Positions 1 through 8,492 of a stretch of DNA of 24,642 nt are shown here, piece by piece (the stretch's first letter is position 1; each line of letters starts with the position of its first letter). The stretch covers positions 1 to 24,642 of the forward strand of contig PIVQ01000033.1 in assembly GCA_003354055.1 (NCBI GenBank). Reading direction: 5' to 3'. The position numbers and the translations under genes are program-made. The DNA comes from Desulfobacteraceae bacterium (GTDB taxonomy: Bacteria; Desulfobacterota; Desulfobacteria; Desulfobacterales; Desulfobacteraceae). Below the pieces are notes generated by a model. The model saw only the letters and a program-made list of their open reading frames with translations. It ran no database searches and was not told where the DNA came from.

Positions 1-275
1 TCTTTATTTTTATCGGCCACTGTCTGAAGGTGATTTCTGATGGACAGGTTGGCAGCTGTCTGTACCATATTCAGAATGGCTTTGGTGGAATTGTTCAATT
101 CGCTTTCAATATGCTGCTCAATGGTGTGTTTGGTCAAGAAATAGAGGGTGACAGTACTGATCAGGAGGACGAACATGAAAATCGCGGAGCAGGCCATAAT
201 TGCCTTAATGCGGATGGGAGCATTTTTTATAAAAAATCCAAGAGATTTCCAGGGGTGAAGATCCAATAGCTGCAT
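1..275 (-). CDS. Membrane sensor protein, N-terminal part only (probable Cache-type chemoreceptor or kinase)
   Basis: Partial gene that runs off the left edge; only about 91 N-terminal residues are visible. The ATG at 275-273 follows a good ribosome site (AGGGAGG, 8 bases upstream), which fixes the start. The protein has a short basic cytoplasmic leader (HPWKSLGFFIKNAPIRIKA), one hydrophobic segment at about residues 27-48 (IMACSAIFMFVLLISTVTLYF), then an amphipathic helix rich in Glu, Asn and Gln (IESELNNSTKAILNMVQTAA, then LSIRNHLQTVADKNK). That pattern is typical of the periplasmic entry of Cache-domain methyl-accepting chemotaxis proteins or sensor kinases. The output domain lies outside the window, so chemoreceptor versus kinase cannot be decided. 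A hairpin at 386-414 separates it from the upstream aconitase gene on the same strand, suggesting independent transcription. Confidence 0.72.
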   Translation of the reverse strand, partial: MQLLDLHPWKSLGFFIKNAPIRIKAIMACSAIFMFVLLISTVTLYFLTKHTIEQHIESELNNSTKAILNMVQTAANLSIRNHLQTVADKNK

Positions 276-385
276 CTGCGATACCTCCCTATTTGTAAAA
301 ACGATAATGGATAGAGTTTAGCAGGAAGGTTATGCTTAAGCCAATTGTTTTTCAGATTGCGGAAGGTGGGTCGTTTAGGAAAGAT

Positions 386-414
386 CCCCTCTGTGTCCCA
401 ATGACACAGAGGGG
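386..414 (-). terminator. 12-bp perfect hairpin downstream of aconitase
   Basis: CCCCTCTGTGTC at 386-397 pairs perfectly with GACACAGAGGGG at 403-414 around a 5-base loop. It starts 14 bases beyond the aconitase stop codon. Read on the minus strand it is followed only by a short T-containing stretch (ATCTTTCC), so it may act as an intrinsic terminator or as an mRNA 3'-end stabiliser. Confidence 0.7.
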
Positions 415-427
415 GCTATAATACGAA

Positions 428-3097
428 TCAGGCAGAGATCATCTGGCGCAGGACATAGTGGAGGATGCCCTGGTTTTTAATGTATTGGATTTCAATATCC
501 GTATTCAGTTTAACCACCACCGCAAAGGATGTCACTTTTCCATCCTTTTTAGCCTTGACCTCAATCAGGGCATTGGGTTTGATGGCTTCCAGGTCAACCA
601 TTTCAAAGGTCTCTTCACCGGTCAGACCAAGACTGTCAAAGGATTGTCCCTCCTGGAATACCAGGGGCAGAACCCCCATGCCCACCAAGTTGGAGCGGTG
701 GATCCGTTCGAAGGATTCGGTAATAACCGCCCTGACGCCTAAAAGACTGGTGCCTTTGGCTGCCCAGTCCCGTGAGGATCCGGTTCCGTATTCCTTGCCG
801 CCGAAAACCACGAGATCTGTTTTGGCATTCCGATAGGATTCTGATGCGTCAAATACAAATTCTGTCTGCTTGTCCGGGAAGGTTTTCGTTACACCACCGG
901 TCTCATCCACAAGCCTGTTTTTGATACGGATATTGGCAAAGGTGCCCCGCATCATCACCTCGTGGTTGCCACGTCTGGATCCGTAGGAGTTGAACTCCCA
1001 TGGTTTGACACCGTTGTCGGTAAGATAAATACCTGCCGGATACTCCACAGGGATTGCTCCTGCCGGAGAAATATGGTCGGTGGTGACCGAATCACCGAGT
1101 ACCAGTAGAGGACGTGCGTTTTTTATATCTTTTAAGGCTTCAGTATCCACGGAAAAATCCGTGAAAAACGGTGGGTTGCGGATATAAGTGGAGGTCTCGT
1201 CAAACTGAAAGGTGGTACTTTCTTCTACCTTAAGCTCCTGCCACAGGGTGTCGCCCTGGAAAATATTGGCATATTGCTCTTTGAAGAACTTTTGCTGCAC
1301 ATAGGTTTCCACAAAATGGTTCACCTCTTCAGCATCCGGCCAGATGTCGGTCATGTATACAGGATTGTTGTCCTGATCAACACCTAAGGGTTCGGTTGAA
1401 AAGTCAATATCGATCCGTCCGGCAAGGGCATAGATTACGACCAGAAGAGGCGACATTAAAAAGTTGCCTGTAACCTCCTGGTGGATCCGGGCCTCAAAGT
1501 TCCGGTTTCCGGACAGGACAGAGGTAACGTCCAGGTCATTGGTTTTAATGGCTTCTTCAATATAGGGATCAAGGGGACCGCTGTTGCCGATACAGGTCAT
1601 GCAGCCGAATCCGGTATTGTTGAATCCTAAGTTTTCAAAGTATTCCATGAGGCCGGAACCATTGAGATAATCCAGCACCACACGGGATCCCGGGGACAGG
1701 GAGGTTTTTACATACCAGGGAATGGACAGGCCTTTTTCAACAGCTTTTTTGGCTACAAGTCCCGCACCGATCATGGTGTAGGGATTGGATGTGTTGGTGC
1801 AGGATGTGATGGCGGCAATGACCACAGAGCCATTAGTCATAGCAGGCTGATCTCCTCCCTGGGCAGTGTCGCCCTGGGGCTGGATCTGGATATCCTTGCG
1901 GTTGCCAAGATCGTAAATGGCAGTTGTTTTTTCTTTGACATCGGACAGGATAATTCTATCCTGGGGCCGGGAAGGCCCTGCAATTGAGGCTTCAATGGTG
2001 GACAGATCCACATCAATGGTTTTGGAAAAGGTCAGTTTCTGGTCATGGGTGTTGAAAAATCCGCTGGTCCGGCAATAGGTTTCAACCAGTTCTGCCGCTT
2101 CTTCACGGTTGGTTCTTTTTAAATAGTCCAGAGTCTCTTCATCCACAGGGAAGAACCCTGAGGTTGCCCCGTATTCCGGAGCCATATTGGCGATGGTGGC
2201 CCGGTCGGTGAGGGTCAGGTTTTTCAGGCCTTCACCTGTATATTCAACAATCTTTTCCACTACATTTTCTTCCCTGAGGATGTTGGTGACATAAAGGGCA
2301 ATGTCGGTGGAGGTGATCTGTTTTTTAGGTTTACCGATAAAATTGACCCCGACAATCTGGGGAAGGTTCATATAATAAGGTTGGCCAAGCATCACCGCTT
2401 CTGCCTCAATACCGCCCACACCCCACCCCAGAACACCAAGGGCGTTGATCATGGTGGTATGGGAATCCGTGCCCACCAGAGTGTCGGGGAAGGCCTGAAC
2501 TCCTCCTTCGGTTTCCCGGGTGGCTACAACCGTGGCCAGATATTCCAGGTTAACCTGGTGGCAGATGCCCGATTCGGGCGGTACCACCCTGAAGTTGTCA
2601 AAACTCTTCTGGGCCCATTTTAAAAGTTTGTACCGTTCTTCATTTCTTTCATATTCTTTTTGGGCATTGAGGAAAAAGGAATTTTTCTCCTTAAAATGGT
2701 CCACCTGGATGGAATGGTCAATGACCAGGTCCACGGGGACCAGAGGGTTGATCTTTCTGGGATCCAGGCCGGCTTCATTCACCGCATCCCGCATGGCGGC
2801 AAAATCCACAACCGCAGGAACGCCTGTAAAATCCTGCATCAATACCCGTGACGGATAAAAGGCAATGAGGCTGGCCTCGGATGAGGCGGTTTCATAAAAT
2901 CTTGCCGCATTTACGACATCTTTCCAGACAACGGTTCCGCCGCCCACGTTTCGGGCCAGGTTTTCAATAAGAACCCGGGCCGCAAAGGGGAGGGTACTGA
3001 TTTTTGAGATACCTTCCTCTTCCAGAAGTTGAAGGTTTTGTATGATAAACTCTTTGTTCTGAAATGACATATTTTGCTGAATGCTTTTAAGTGTCAT
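428..3097 (-). CDS. acnA: Aconitate hydratase, AcnA/IRP1 type
   Basis: Interconverts citrate and isocitrate via cis-aconitate in the cytoplasmic TCA cycle, using a [4Fe-4S] cluster. At 889 residues it has the usual length of the AcnA/IRP1 family. The three cluster cysteines are visible in ITSCTNTSNP (Cys433) and GFGCMTCIGNSGPL (Cys499, Cys502). The N-terminal substrate region (VPVDLVIDHSIQVD, LVGTDSHTTMINALGVLGWG) and the C-terminal swivel domain (LGDSVTTDHISPAG, KEYGTGSSRDWAAKG) are intact. The frame is open 17 codons further upstream, but AAGGAG six bases before the ATG at 3097-3095 decides the start (MTLKSIQQ). It is probably monocistronic: a strong hairpin follows it and a divergent kinase gene precedes it. 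In a complete-oxidising sulfate reducer it would serve acetyl-CoA oxidation through the TCA cycle; that metabolic setting is inference. Confidence 0.97.
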   Translation of the reverse strand: MTLKSIQQNMSFQNKEFIIQNLQLLEEEGISKISTLPFAARVLIENLARNVGGGTVVWKDVVNAARFYETASSEASLIAFYPSRVLMQDFTGVPAVVDFAAMRDAVNEAGLDPRKINPLVPVDLVIDHSIQVDHFKEKNSFFLNAQKEYERNEERYKLLKWAQKSFDNFRVVPPESGICHQVNLEYLATVVATRETEGGVQAFPDTLVGTDSHTTMINALGVLGWGVGGIEAEAVMLGQPYYMNLPQIVGVNFIGKPKKQITSTDIALYVTNILREENVVEKIVEYTGEGLKNLTLTDRATIANMAPEYGATSGFFPVDEETLDYLKRTNREEAAELVETYCRTSGFFNTHDQKLTFSKTIDVDLSTIEASIAGPSRPQDRIILSDVKEKTTAIYDLGNRKDIQIQPQGDTAQGGDQPAMTNGSVVIAAITSCTNTSNPYTMIGAGLVAKKAVEKGLSIPWYVKTSLSPGSRVVLDYLNGSGLMEYFENLGFNNTGFGCMTCIGNSGPLDPYIEEAIKTNDLDVTSVLSGNRNFEARIHQEVTGNFLMSPLLVVIYALAGRIDIDFSTEPLGVDQDNNPVYMTDIWPDAEEVNHFVETYVQQKFFKEQYANIFQGDTLWQELKVEESTTFQFDETSTYIRNPPFFTDFSVDTEALKDIKNARPLLVLGDSVTTDHISPAGAIPVEYPAGIYLTDNGVKPWEFNSYGSRRGNHEVMMRGTFANIRIKNRLVDETGGVTKTFPDKQTEFVFDASESYRNAKTDLVVFGGKEYGTGSSRDWAAKGTSLLGVRAVITESFERIHRSNLVGMGVLPLVFQEGQSFDSLGLTGEETFEMVDLEAIKPNALIEVKAKKDGKVTSFAVVVKLNTDIEIQYIKNQGILHYVLRQMISA

Positions 3098-3130
3098 GAT
3101 CGGCTCCTTAAGGCTTTTATAATGAATGCA

Positions 3131-3159
3131 TTGAAAATCCGTGGCCAATAAGATATTAT
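3131..3159 (+). promoter_or_regulatory. Sigma70-type promoter candidate for the hybrid kinase gene
   Basis: TTGAAA at 3131-3136 and TATTAT at 3154-3159 are separated by exactly 17 bases. Transcription would start near 3166, about 50 bases before the kinase ATG at 3217. The promoter lies in the divergent gap with acnA, overlapping the region just upstream of the acnA ribosome site. Confidence 0.55.
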
Positions 3160-3216
3160 CAAAAAACTAATAGATCAAGTCGCAATTACTTAAAATTCAA
3201 TTAATATCATGTTGCC

Positions 3217-4950
3217 ATGGATGATAAACTTCTTACATTTGCGGATGAGCCGATACCTGTTGAGCCTCGTCAGGGGGCACCGGTATGGAAGATCATGGTT
3301 ATTGATGATGAAAAATCCATTCATGATATTACTAGCCTGAGCCTCAAGGAATTTACCTTTGACGGCAAAGGAATAGAATTTATAAATGCCTTTTCTGCTA
3401 AAGAAGCCAAAGCCTGCCTTGAAGCTCATCCGGATACGGCATTGATGCTGGTGGATGTGGTGATGGAGTCCGAAGATTCAGGGTTGCAATTTGTCCATTA
3501 TGTCCGTAAAGCTTTGAAAAATGATATTGTCCAGGTGGTAATCCGGACGGGGCAACCCGGATTTGCCCCTGAAGACCAAGTTATTTCAAAGTACAGTATC
3601 AACTCCTATTTTTCGAAAACCGAAGTCACCTCCCAGAAATTGGTGAGCCTGGTCACCACATCACTTCGAACCTACCAGCTGTCCCTGGCACTGAAGCGGG
3701 AACTTACCAAACGCAAAAAAGCAGAGAACAGGCTTCGGGATCTGAACAAAACCCTTGAAAAAAAGATTCAGGAGCGGACCCGGGAGTTATCCAAGGCCAA
3801 CCAGCTGAAAAGTCAGTTTCTTGCCAATATGAGTCATGAGATCAGGACTCCCATGAATGGTGTTATCGGGATGGCCAATCTTTTATTGGAAGAGTCTCTT
3901 ACCAATAAACAGCGGGAATTTGCATCCATTATCCAGTCTTCGGGAAATACCCTTCTGGCACTGATCAATGATATTCTGGACTTAAGCAAGATCGAGGCAG
4001 GCCAGCTTCAATTTGAAACCCGGGATTTTTCAATTCAGCAAATGATCAATGAAACCCTTGCAATGTTCAGGATAAAGGCCGAGGAAAAAGAACTGGACCT
4101 TACCGTTTCTAAAGACCCTGATCTGCCCGGGATTCTGTCCGGGGATGTCATCCGGGTTAAACAGATCCTGGTTAATCTGGTGGGAAATGCATTAAAGTTT
4201 ACCATAAGGGGAGGGGTGAACATTCGTGTTCTTTTGGAGCAGGATCTGGGAACCCATATCATGCTGGGGCTGGAGGTGGGAGACACCGGGCCGGGCATTG
4301 ACCAGGCCTTTGAAGACAGGCTTTTTGATAAGTTTTCCCAGCAGGATACCTCCACTACACGAAAGTATGGGGGAACCGGTCTTGGTCTTGCCATCACAAA
4401 GCAGTTGGCTGTGCTTATGGAGGGCAGTATTGATGCCTGGAATAAGCCCCAGGGTGGAGCTGTTTTTAAGGTGGTGTTGAAACTCCTAAAACAGAGCGGT
4501 ATAGGTCAGGATACGGGGGCAGGCATCCGGGCGGAGCAGGAAAACGAAAGCCTGAAGGAAAAAATATGTAAAATGAATATTGATATTCTGATTGCCGAAG
4601 ACAATCGAACCAATCAGAAAGTCATATGCCTTATGCTGGGAAAGTTGAACCTTGTGCCTGAGGTGGTGGAAGACGGGGAAGCTGTTTTGGAGAAAATGCG
4701 GAAGAAATCCTATGATTTATTGCTTCTGGATATTCAGATGCCAAAGCTGGACGGTCTTGCAACAGCCAGAATCATAAGGGACAAGGATTCGGATATCCAA
4801 CAAAAGCAAATCCCTATCATCGCCCTGACGGCTCTGGCCATGCAGGAAGATGCCGTTGCCTGTAAAGACGCTGGGATGAACCGGTTTTTAACCAAACCGG
4901 TTCATCCCCGAAAGTTGCTGCATGCCATTGCCGGAGCAATGGGACTGTAA
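3217..4950 (+). CDS. Hybrid sensor histidine kinase: REC-coiled coil-HisKA-HATPase-REC
   Basis: Soluble 577-residue signalling protein; no membrane segment is visible. An N-terminal receiver spans about residues 24-150, with acidic pocket VIDDE and phospho-acceptor Asp80 in LVDVVMES. Its IRTGQPGFAPEDQVI...YFSKTEVT part resembles the receivers that usually accompany DUF3369 domains. A coiled coil (about 155-198) leads to HisKA with His207 in NMSHEIRTPMNG. The ATPase domain shows the N box (NLVGNALKF, about 320-328), DTGPG (356-360) and GTGLGL (386-391). A C-terminal receiver (about 453-577) has Asp505 in LLDIQMP and Lys560 in LTKPVHP. All phospho-relay residues are present. No Shine-Dalgarno is seen before the ATG at 3217; the next in-frame Met would cut into the first receiver strand. 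It converges on the acyl-CoA ligase gene with a gap of only 21 bases. Stimulus and partner are unknown. Confidence 0.92.
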   Translation: MDDKLLTFADEPIPVEPRQGAPVWKIMVIDDEKSIHDITSLSLKEFTFDGKGIEFINAFSAKEAKACLEAHPDTALMLVDVVMESEDSGLQFVHYVRKALKNDIVQVVIRTGQPGFAPEDQVISKYSINSYFSKTEVTSQKLVSLVTTSLRTYQLSLALKRELTKRKKAENRLRDLNKTLEKKIQERTRELSKANQLKSQFLANMSHEIRTPMNGVIGMANLLLEESLTNKQREFASIIQSSGNTLLALINDILDLSKIEAGQLQFETRDFSIQQMINETLAMFRIKAEEKELDLTVSKDPDLPGILSGDVIRVKQILVNLVGNALKFTIRGGVNIRVLLEQDLGTHIMLGLEVGDTGPGIDQAFEDRLFDKFSQQDTSTTRKYGGTGLGLAITKQLAVLMEGSIDAWNKPQGGAVFKVVLKLLKQSGIGQDTGAGIRAEQENESLKEKICKMNIDILIAEDNRTNQKVICLMLGKLNLVPEVVEDGEAVLEKMRKKSYDLLLLDIQMPKLDGLATARIIRDKDSDIQQKQIPIIALTALAMQEDAVACKDAGMNRFLTKPVHPRKLLHAIAGAMGL

Positions 4951-4971
4951 GTTTATCTATATAGCTGAGGT

Positions 4972-6666
4972 TTATTTGGCCTCTTCCTGAGCCCGAAGAT
5001 CCTTTCTTAAAATTTTACCAACATTGGACTTGGGCAGTTCCTGTCTGAATTCAACAGAAACAGGCAGTTTGTATTTTGCAAGCTTGGTATCGCAATATTC
5101 GATCACCTCTTTTTCTGTCATGGTCTGGCCCTCTTTGAGGATGACAAAGGCCTTGACCGCCTCCCCGCGTTTTGGATGGGGAACACCTATACAACAGGCT
5201 TCAAGGATTTTTGCATGTTCAAACAGCACCTCATCGATATCCCTGGGATAAACATTGAACCCGCCTGAAATGATCATGTCCTTGATCCGGTCCACAATAT
5301 AAAAATACCCGTCTTCATCCATTTTAGCCACATCACCGGTGCACAGGTAGCCGTCTTCTGTAATGGTTTTGGCGGTTTCTTCTGGTTTGTTTAAATACCC
5401 TTTCATGACCTGGGGGCCTTTGATGAGAAGTTCACCGGCCTCACCCACGGGCATCTCCTTCGTACTGTCTTCCAGATCTACTATTTTACAGATGGTATCT
5501 GCAATGGGAACGCCTATGCTGCCCTGTTTTCGGGTACCGTTAAATGGATTTATATGGGTGACGGGTGTTGATTCCGTAAGACCGAATCCTTCCACAATAA
5601 TGGACCCTGTTTTCTCCTGAAAACTGTTGATGACATCCAGGGGCAGTGGGGCGGATCCCGAAAAGCAACCTTTGACAGAGGTCAGGTCGCTATTGGCCAT
5701 ATCCGGATGGTCCAGAATACCGATATACATGGTGGGTACCATGGGGGCAAAGGTGACCTTGAATTTGGAAATGGCTTCCAGAAGTGGCTCTGGTTGGGGT
5801 TTGGGCACCAGGACATTGGCCCAGCCCATGCGGATGGCAAAGTTCATGGAGGTGGACATGCCAAATACATGGAAAATCGGCAGTGCGCCCAGCATGACCT
5901 CGGATCCCTTATTAAATGCCGGGAACCAGCCTTCGATCTGTTGGATCTGGTGGGAGACATTTCTATGGGTAAGCATGACGCCTTTGGATACCCCTGTGGT
6001 TCCGCCGGTATACTGGTACATGGCCACATCATCCATGGTCACGTCAGTCTGGGTAGTGTCCGGCTGGAACTTGGCAATCACATCTTTGAATTTAAACAGG
6101 TTGGCAGCAGGTGTCACATCTGCGGCAAGCCCCTTCTTTTTGGCAACCAGGGGGAAAAGAAGCCGTTTCACAAAGGGTAAATAATCCCCGATAGAGGTGT
6201 ATACAATGTTTTTGATACTGGTTTTATCCCGCAGTTTCACCATCCGGTTGGCCAGAAGATCAAGGGTGATGAGAAACTTGGAATTGGAGTCTGTAAACTG
6301 GTGTAAAAGTTCCCTGTCAGAGTAGAGGGGGTTGTTGAGGACCACAACACCGCCGATCCTCAGGGTGGCGTAATAGGCAACCACACAGGGGATGACATTG
6401 GGCAGCAAAATGGCAACACTGTCCCCCTTTTTAATCCCGTAGGATTTGAGTGCTGCTGCAAACCGGCCCACCATTTCATTGAGCTCTTTAAAAGTCAGGG
6501 TATAGCCCTGAAAGATCAGGGCCGGGTTGTCCGGAAAGTTTTTCACAGATTCCTCAAGGTATTGAGGAACCGGAACGTCATTGTAGTCTATCTGGTCCGG
6601 GATGCCCTTTTCATAAGAATTGGTCCAGACTTTTTTTTTGTAGATGCTTTGATCAGACAACGTCAT
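4972..6666 (-). CDS. Long-chain acyl-CoA ligase (AMP-forming), FadD-like
   Basis: Activates a fatty acid to acyl-CoA with ATP through an acyl-adenylate, the entry step of beta-oxidation. The 564-residue protein carries the complete adenylate-forming signature set: P loop TGGTTGVSKG (about 220-229), GFGLTESTP (about 360), the hinge region TGDVAKMDEDGYFYIVDR, and the C-terminal catalytic Lys in NVGKILRKDL (about Lys551). The PRDIDEVLFEH segment is typical of long- and medium-chain ligases. The start is uncertain. The ATG at 6666-6664 sits directly against GGGAG, whereas a TTG two codons downstream (6660-6658) is six bases from the same GGGAG and is better spaced. A TTG at 6708 also lies in frame. 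The leader carries a strong promoter at 6819-6847 and an operator-like palindrome at 6867-6879, which suggests substrate-responsive control. The exact chain-length preference cannot be read from the sequence. Confidence 0.93.
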   Translation of the reverse strand: MTLSDQSIYKKKVWTNSYEKGIPDQIDYNDVPVPQYLEESVKNFPDNPALIFQGYTLTFKELNEMVGRFAAALKSYGIKKGDSVAILLPNVIPCVVAYYATLRIGGVVVLNNPLYSDRELLHQFTDSNSKFLITLDLLANRMVKLRDKTSIKNIVYTSIGDYLPFVKRLLFPLVAKKKGLAADVTPAANLFKFKDVIAKFQPDTTQTDVTMDDVAMYQYTGGTTGVSKGVMLTHRNVSHQIQQIEGWFPAFNKGSEVMLGALPIFHVFGMSTSMNFAIRMGWANVLVPKPQPEPLLEAISKFKVTFAPMVPTMYIGILDHPDMANSDLTSVKGCFSGSAPLPLDVINSFQEKTGSIIVEGFGLTESTPVTHINPFNGTRKQGSIGVPIADTICKIVDLEDSTKEMPVGEAGELLIKGPQVMKGYLNKPEETAKTITEDGYLCTGDVAKMDEDGYFYIVDRIKDMIISGGFNVYPRDIDEVLFEHAKILEACCIGVPHPKRGEAVKAFVILKEGQTMTEKEVIEYCDTKLAKYKLPVSVEFRQELPKSNVGKILRKDLRAQEEAK

Positions 6667-6708
6667 CTCCCTTCTGCGGTTTGGGGGGTTAAAAGAGATA
6701 CTTCGCAA

Positions 6709-6778
6709 GGCGTGGCATCAAAGTAAAGTCGCCCGTGCAAAAATGATCTTCCGATGTGGGTAGCTTCCCTGCCACGCC
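6709..6778 (-). repeat. Inverted repeat in the acyl-CoA ligase leader
   Basis: GGCGTGGCA at 6709-6717 is the exact reverse complement of TGCCACGCC at 6770-6778, enclosing 52 bases. In the minus-strand transcript these arms could close a multi-branched leader whose 3' arm ends about 40 bases before the start codon. A small ATC-GGAA-GAT hairpin could form inside. I could not match it to a riboswitch class I know. Confidence 0.4.
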
Positions 6779-6818
6779 ATCTACCGGGAGGTTTGTTTTT
6801 GATACGCCGCCTGAAGGT

Positions 6819-6847
6819 TTGATAGAAAGAATCTATAGGTCTGTCAA
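6819..6847 (-). promoter_or_regulatory. Sigma70 promoter candidate for the acyl-CoA ligase gene
   Basis: On the minus strand a perfect -35 TTGACA (6847-6842) is followed after 17 bases by TATCAA (6824-6819). This predicts a transcript start near 6812 and a leader of about 145 bases ahead of the ligase start. Confidence 0.6.
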
Positions 6848-6866
6848 GAAAAAAAATGAGAATTAT

Positions 6867-6879
6867 TGAACAATGTTCA
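6867..6879. promoter_or_regulatory. Operator-like palindrome TGAACA-A-TGTTCA
   Basis: A perfect 6+6 inverted repeat around one base lies 19 bp upstream of the minus-strand -35 element and about 100 bp upstream of the aspartate kinase start. Short palindromes of this shape are commonly bound by TetR-family repressors of fatty-acid genes, but no regulator gene is visible here, so the binding protein is unknown. The 6667-6979 gap holds this site, the ligase promoter and the leader repeat, and no additional gene. Confidence 0.45.
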
Positions 6880-6979
6880 GTTATCCAAATAGAAATATTT
6901 TTTTAATAAATGAGTTTCATTGGGGTGGCTGTATCCTAACCCCTTGAAACCTTGGAACCTCTATGGTAATTTGCCGGCC

Positions 6980-8350
6980 ATGAAAGTCATTAAAATAGGC
7001 GGCGGCTGTCTCAAGGACGGTCCGGCTGCAAAAGCCATAATTGATCTGATCACCCGGCGGGGAAAGGGCGATGTTTTTGTATTATCCGCCTTTTATGGGG
7101 TCACGGATATATTGATATCCGGTATTGACCAGGCCCTTGCTGCCGAAGACAATATTTCCAATATCATCAGCCGTCTTAGGGGACTGCACCACACCATTAT
7201 AAAAGATCTGATTGATGATAATACCGTGAAAAAGCAACTGTCAAAGTCCCTTGGGGAAATTTATGCCAAGCTGGAACGTTATTATTTTGGTATCAGTTTT
7301 ACCCGGGAGGCCACTCCCAGGATGCAGGACATGATTGCCACCTTTGGTGAGCGGATCTCTGCGGTTATTCTTTCCAAGGCTGTTGCAGCCCGGGGATGTG
7401 ACAGCCAATATGTCCTGCCTGAGGTCCTAGGTATGATTTCCGACGGCAAGTTCATGGATGCTTCTGCCCTAATGGAAAAGACTGCTGACAATATCCAGGC
7501 CTGGCTTGTCCAATCCATGACCCCGGAAAAAGTCCTTTTTGTGCCCGGGTTCTATGGCGTCAGTGAATCAGGTGAGATAACCACCTTTGGCAGGGGCGGG
7601 TCAGACTACTCCGCAGCTGTTGTGGCTGCAGGGGCTAAGGCAGACGCGTTGGAAATATGGAAAGATACAGAGGGGTTTATGACCGCTGATCCGGATAATA
7701 TTCCCCATTGCCGCCTCATACCCAAGCTGACCTATGAAGAGGCGGCGGAACTGGCCTATACCGGTGCCGGAATCCTCCACCCGAGAACGGTAGAACCTGT
7801 GAAAAATGCCGGCATTGATATTGCCATTAAAAATACCTACAACCCGGATGCACCCGGTAGTCTGATCACCCGGGACGTACCCCTGGCTGAAAATATTATC
7901 AAGAGTGTCTCCTATACAAAAGATGTGGCCATACTAAAGATTTACGCCCCTGGTGTGGGTGCCAGGTTTGGTTTTCTGTCCCAGATTTTAGCCCCCCTTG
8001 GTCGGGCCGGTATTAATGTGAAATCCGTTGTAACTTCCCAAACCTGTATCAGTCTGATTCTTTCCCGTAAGGATATCCAGGCGGGTAATGCAGCGGTTCA
8101 GGCCATACGGCCGGTGCCTTTTCGAAAGTCCGTTGTGGTATCGGATGTGGCCCTTGTCAGTATTGTTGGGGAGGGGCTTCACACCAATCGGGGGATTGCG
8201 GCAAAGTGTTTTTCAGCCGTATCCGGCGCTGATGTTAACATTGAAATGATCTCTTCGGGCACCTCAAATGCCGCCCTTTATTTTCTGGTTAAAGAAAAAC
8301 GCCTGGATGATACCATCCAGGCGCTTCACAAAACATTTTTTGATTCTTAA
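6980..8350 (+). CDS. Aspartate kinase with C-terminal ACT pair
   Basis: Phosphorylates L-aspartate to 4-aspartyl phosphate, the first step toward lysine, threonine and methionine. The 456-residue protein has the amino-acid-kinase fold: Lys in MKVIKIGGG, FTREATPRMQDMIATFGERISA, GRGGSDYSAAVVAAG, and EIWKDTEGFMTADP. AELAYTGAGILHPRTVEP is diagnostic for aspartokinases. Two ACT domains follow (about 315-375 with GINVKSVVTSQTCISLIL, and about 390-450 with VSIVGEG, GADVNIEMISSGTSN), implying allosteric feedback by a pathway amino acid. The usual KFGGTSV entry motif reads KIGGGCL. The ATG at 6980 begins exactly at the first kinase strand; a TTG 20 codons upstream is open, but the added residues look non-homologous. 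No clear ribosome site is seen. Single-function lysC versus the kinase half of thrA-like enzymes cannot be settled, but no dehydrogenase domain is fused. Confidence 0.93.
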   Translation: MKVIKIGGGCLKDGPAAKAIIDLITRRGKGDVFVLSAFYGVTDILISGIDQALAAEDNISNIISRLRGLHHTIIKDLIDDNTVKKQLSKSLGEIYAKLERYYFGISFTREATPRMQDMIATFGERISAVILSKAVAARGCDSQYVLPEVLGMISDGKFMDASALMEKTADNIQAWLVQSMTPEKVLFVPGFYGVSESGEITTFGRGGSDYSAAVVAAGAKADALEIWKDTEGFMTADPDNIPHCRLIPKLTYEEAAELAYTGAGILHPRTVEPVKNAGIDIAIKNTYNPDAPGSLITRDVPLAENIIKSVSYTKDVAILKIYAPGVGARFGFLSQILAPLGRAGINVKSVVTSQTCISLILSRKDIQAGNAAVQAIRPVPFRKSVVVSDVALVSIVGEGLHTNRGIAAKCFSAVSGADVNIEMISSGTSNAALYFLVKEKRLDDTIQALHKTFFDS

Positions 8351-8367
8351 GGATCGGCTCCAAAACT

Positions 8368-8454
8368 ACTTGATCTTTTGTTTTCAAAATCCCCAGTTGG
8401 GGTCTTTTGCAAAAATACCCAGTTAAGGGGTTTTGAAAATAATTTAGATCAAGT
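8368..8454. repeat. Long imperfect palindrome between convergent genes
   Basis: Outer arms start ACTTGATC (8368-8375) and end GATCAAGT (8447-8454). Inside, TTTTCAAAATCCCC is mirrored by GGGGTTTTGAAAA, then TGGG by CCCA, centred on TTTTGCAAAA. The stem is interrupted by small asymmetric loops. It lies 18 bases after the aspartate kinase stop and could terminate or stabilise its transcript. Confidence 0.6.
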
Positions 8455-8492
8455 TATTTTGTAACGATTCCTAATCGATCTGTTGTTCTACA

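Noticed and set aside
30..269. Plus-strand ORF of 79 codons at the left edge
   Set aside because: Antisense to the membrane sensor N-terminus, which has a ribosome site, a membrane helix and family-like sequence.
5627..6184. 185-codon plus-strand ORF
   Set aside because: Antisense shadow of the acyl-CoA ligase; composition is that of a complement frame with many Trp, Met and Ser and no domain.
6709..6778. Known riboswitch in the acyl-CoA ligase leader
   Set aside because: Compared by eye with c-di-GMP, SAM, ZTP, fluoride, TPP and c-di-AMP consensus features on both strands; none fits. Kept only as an unassigned inverted repeat.
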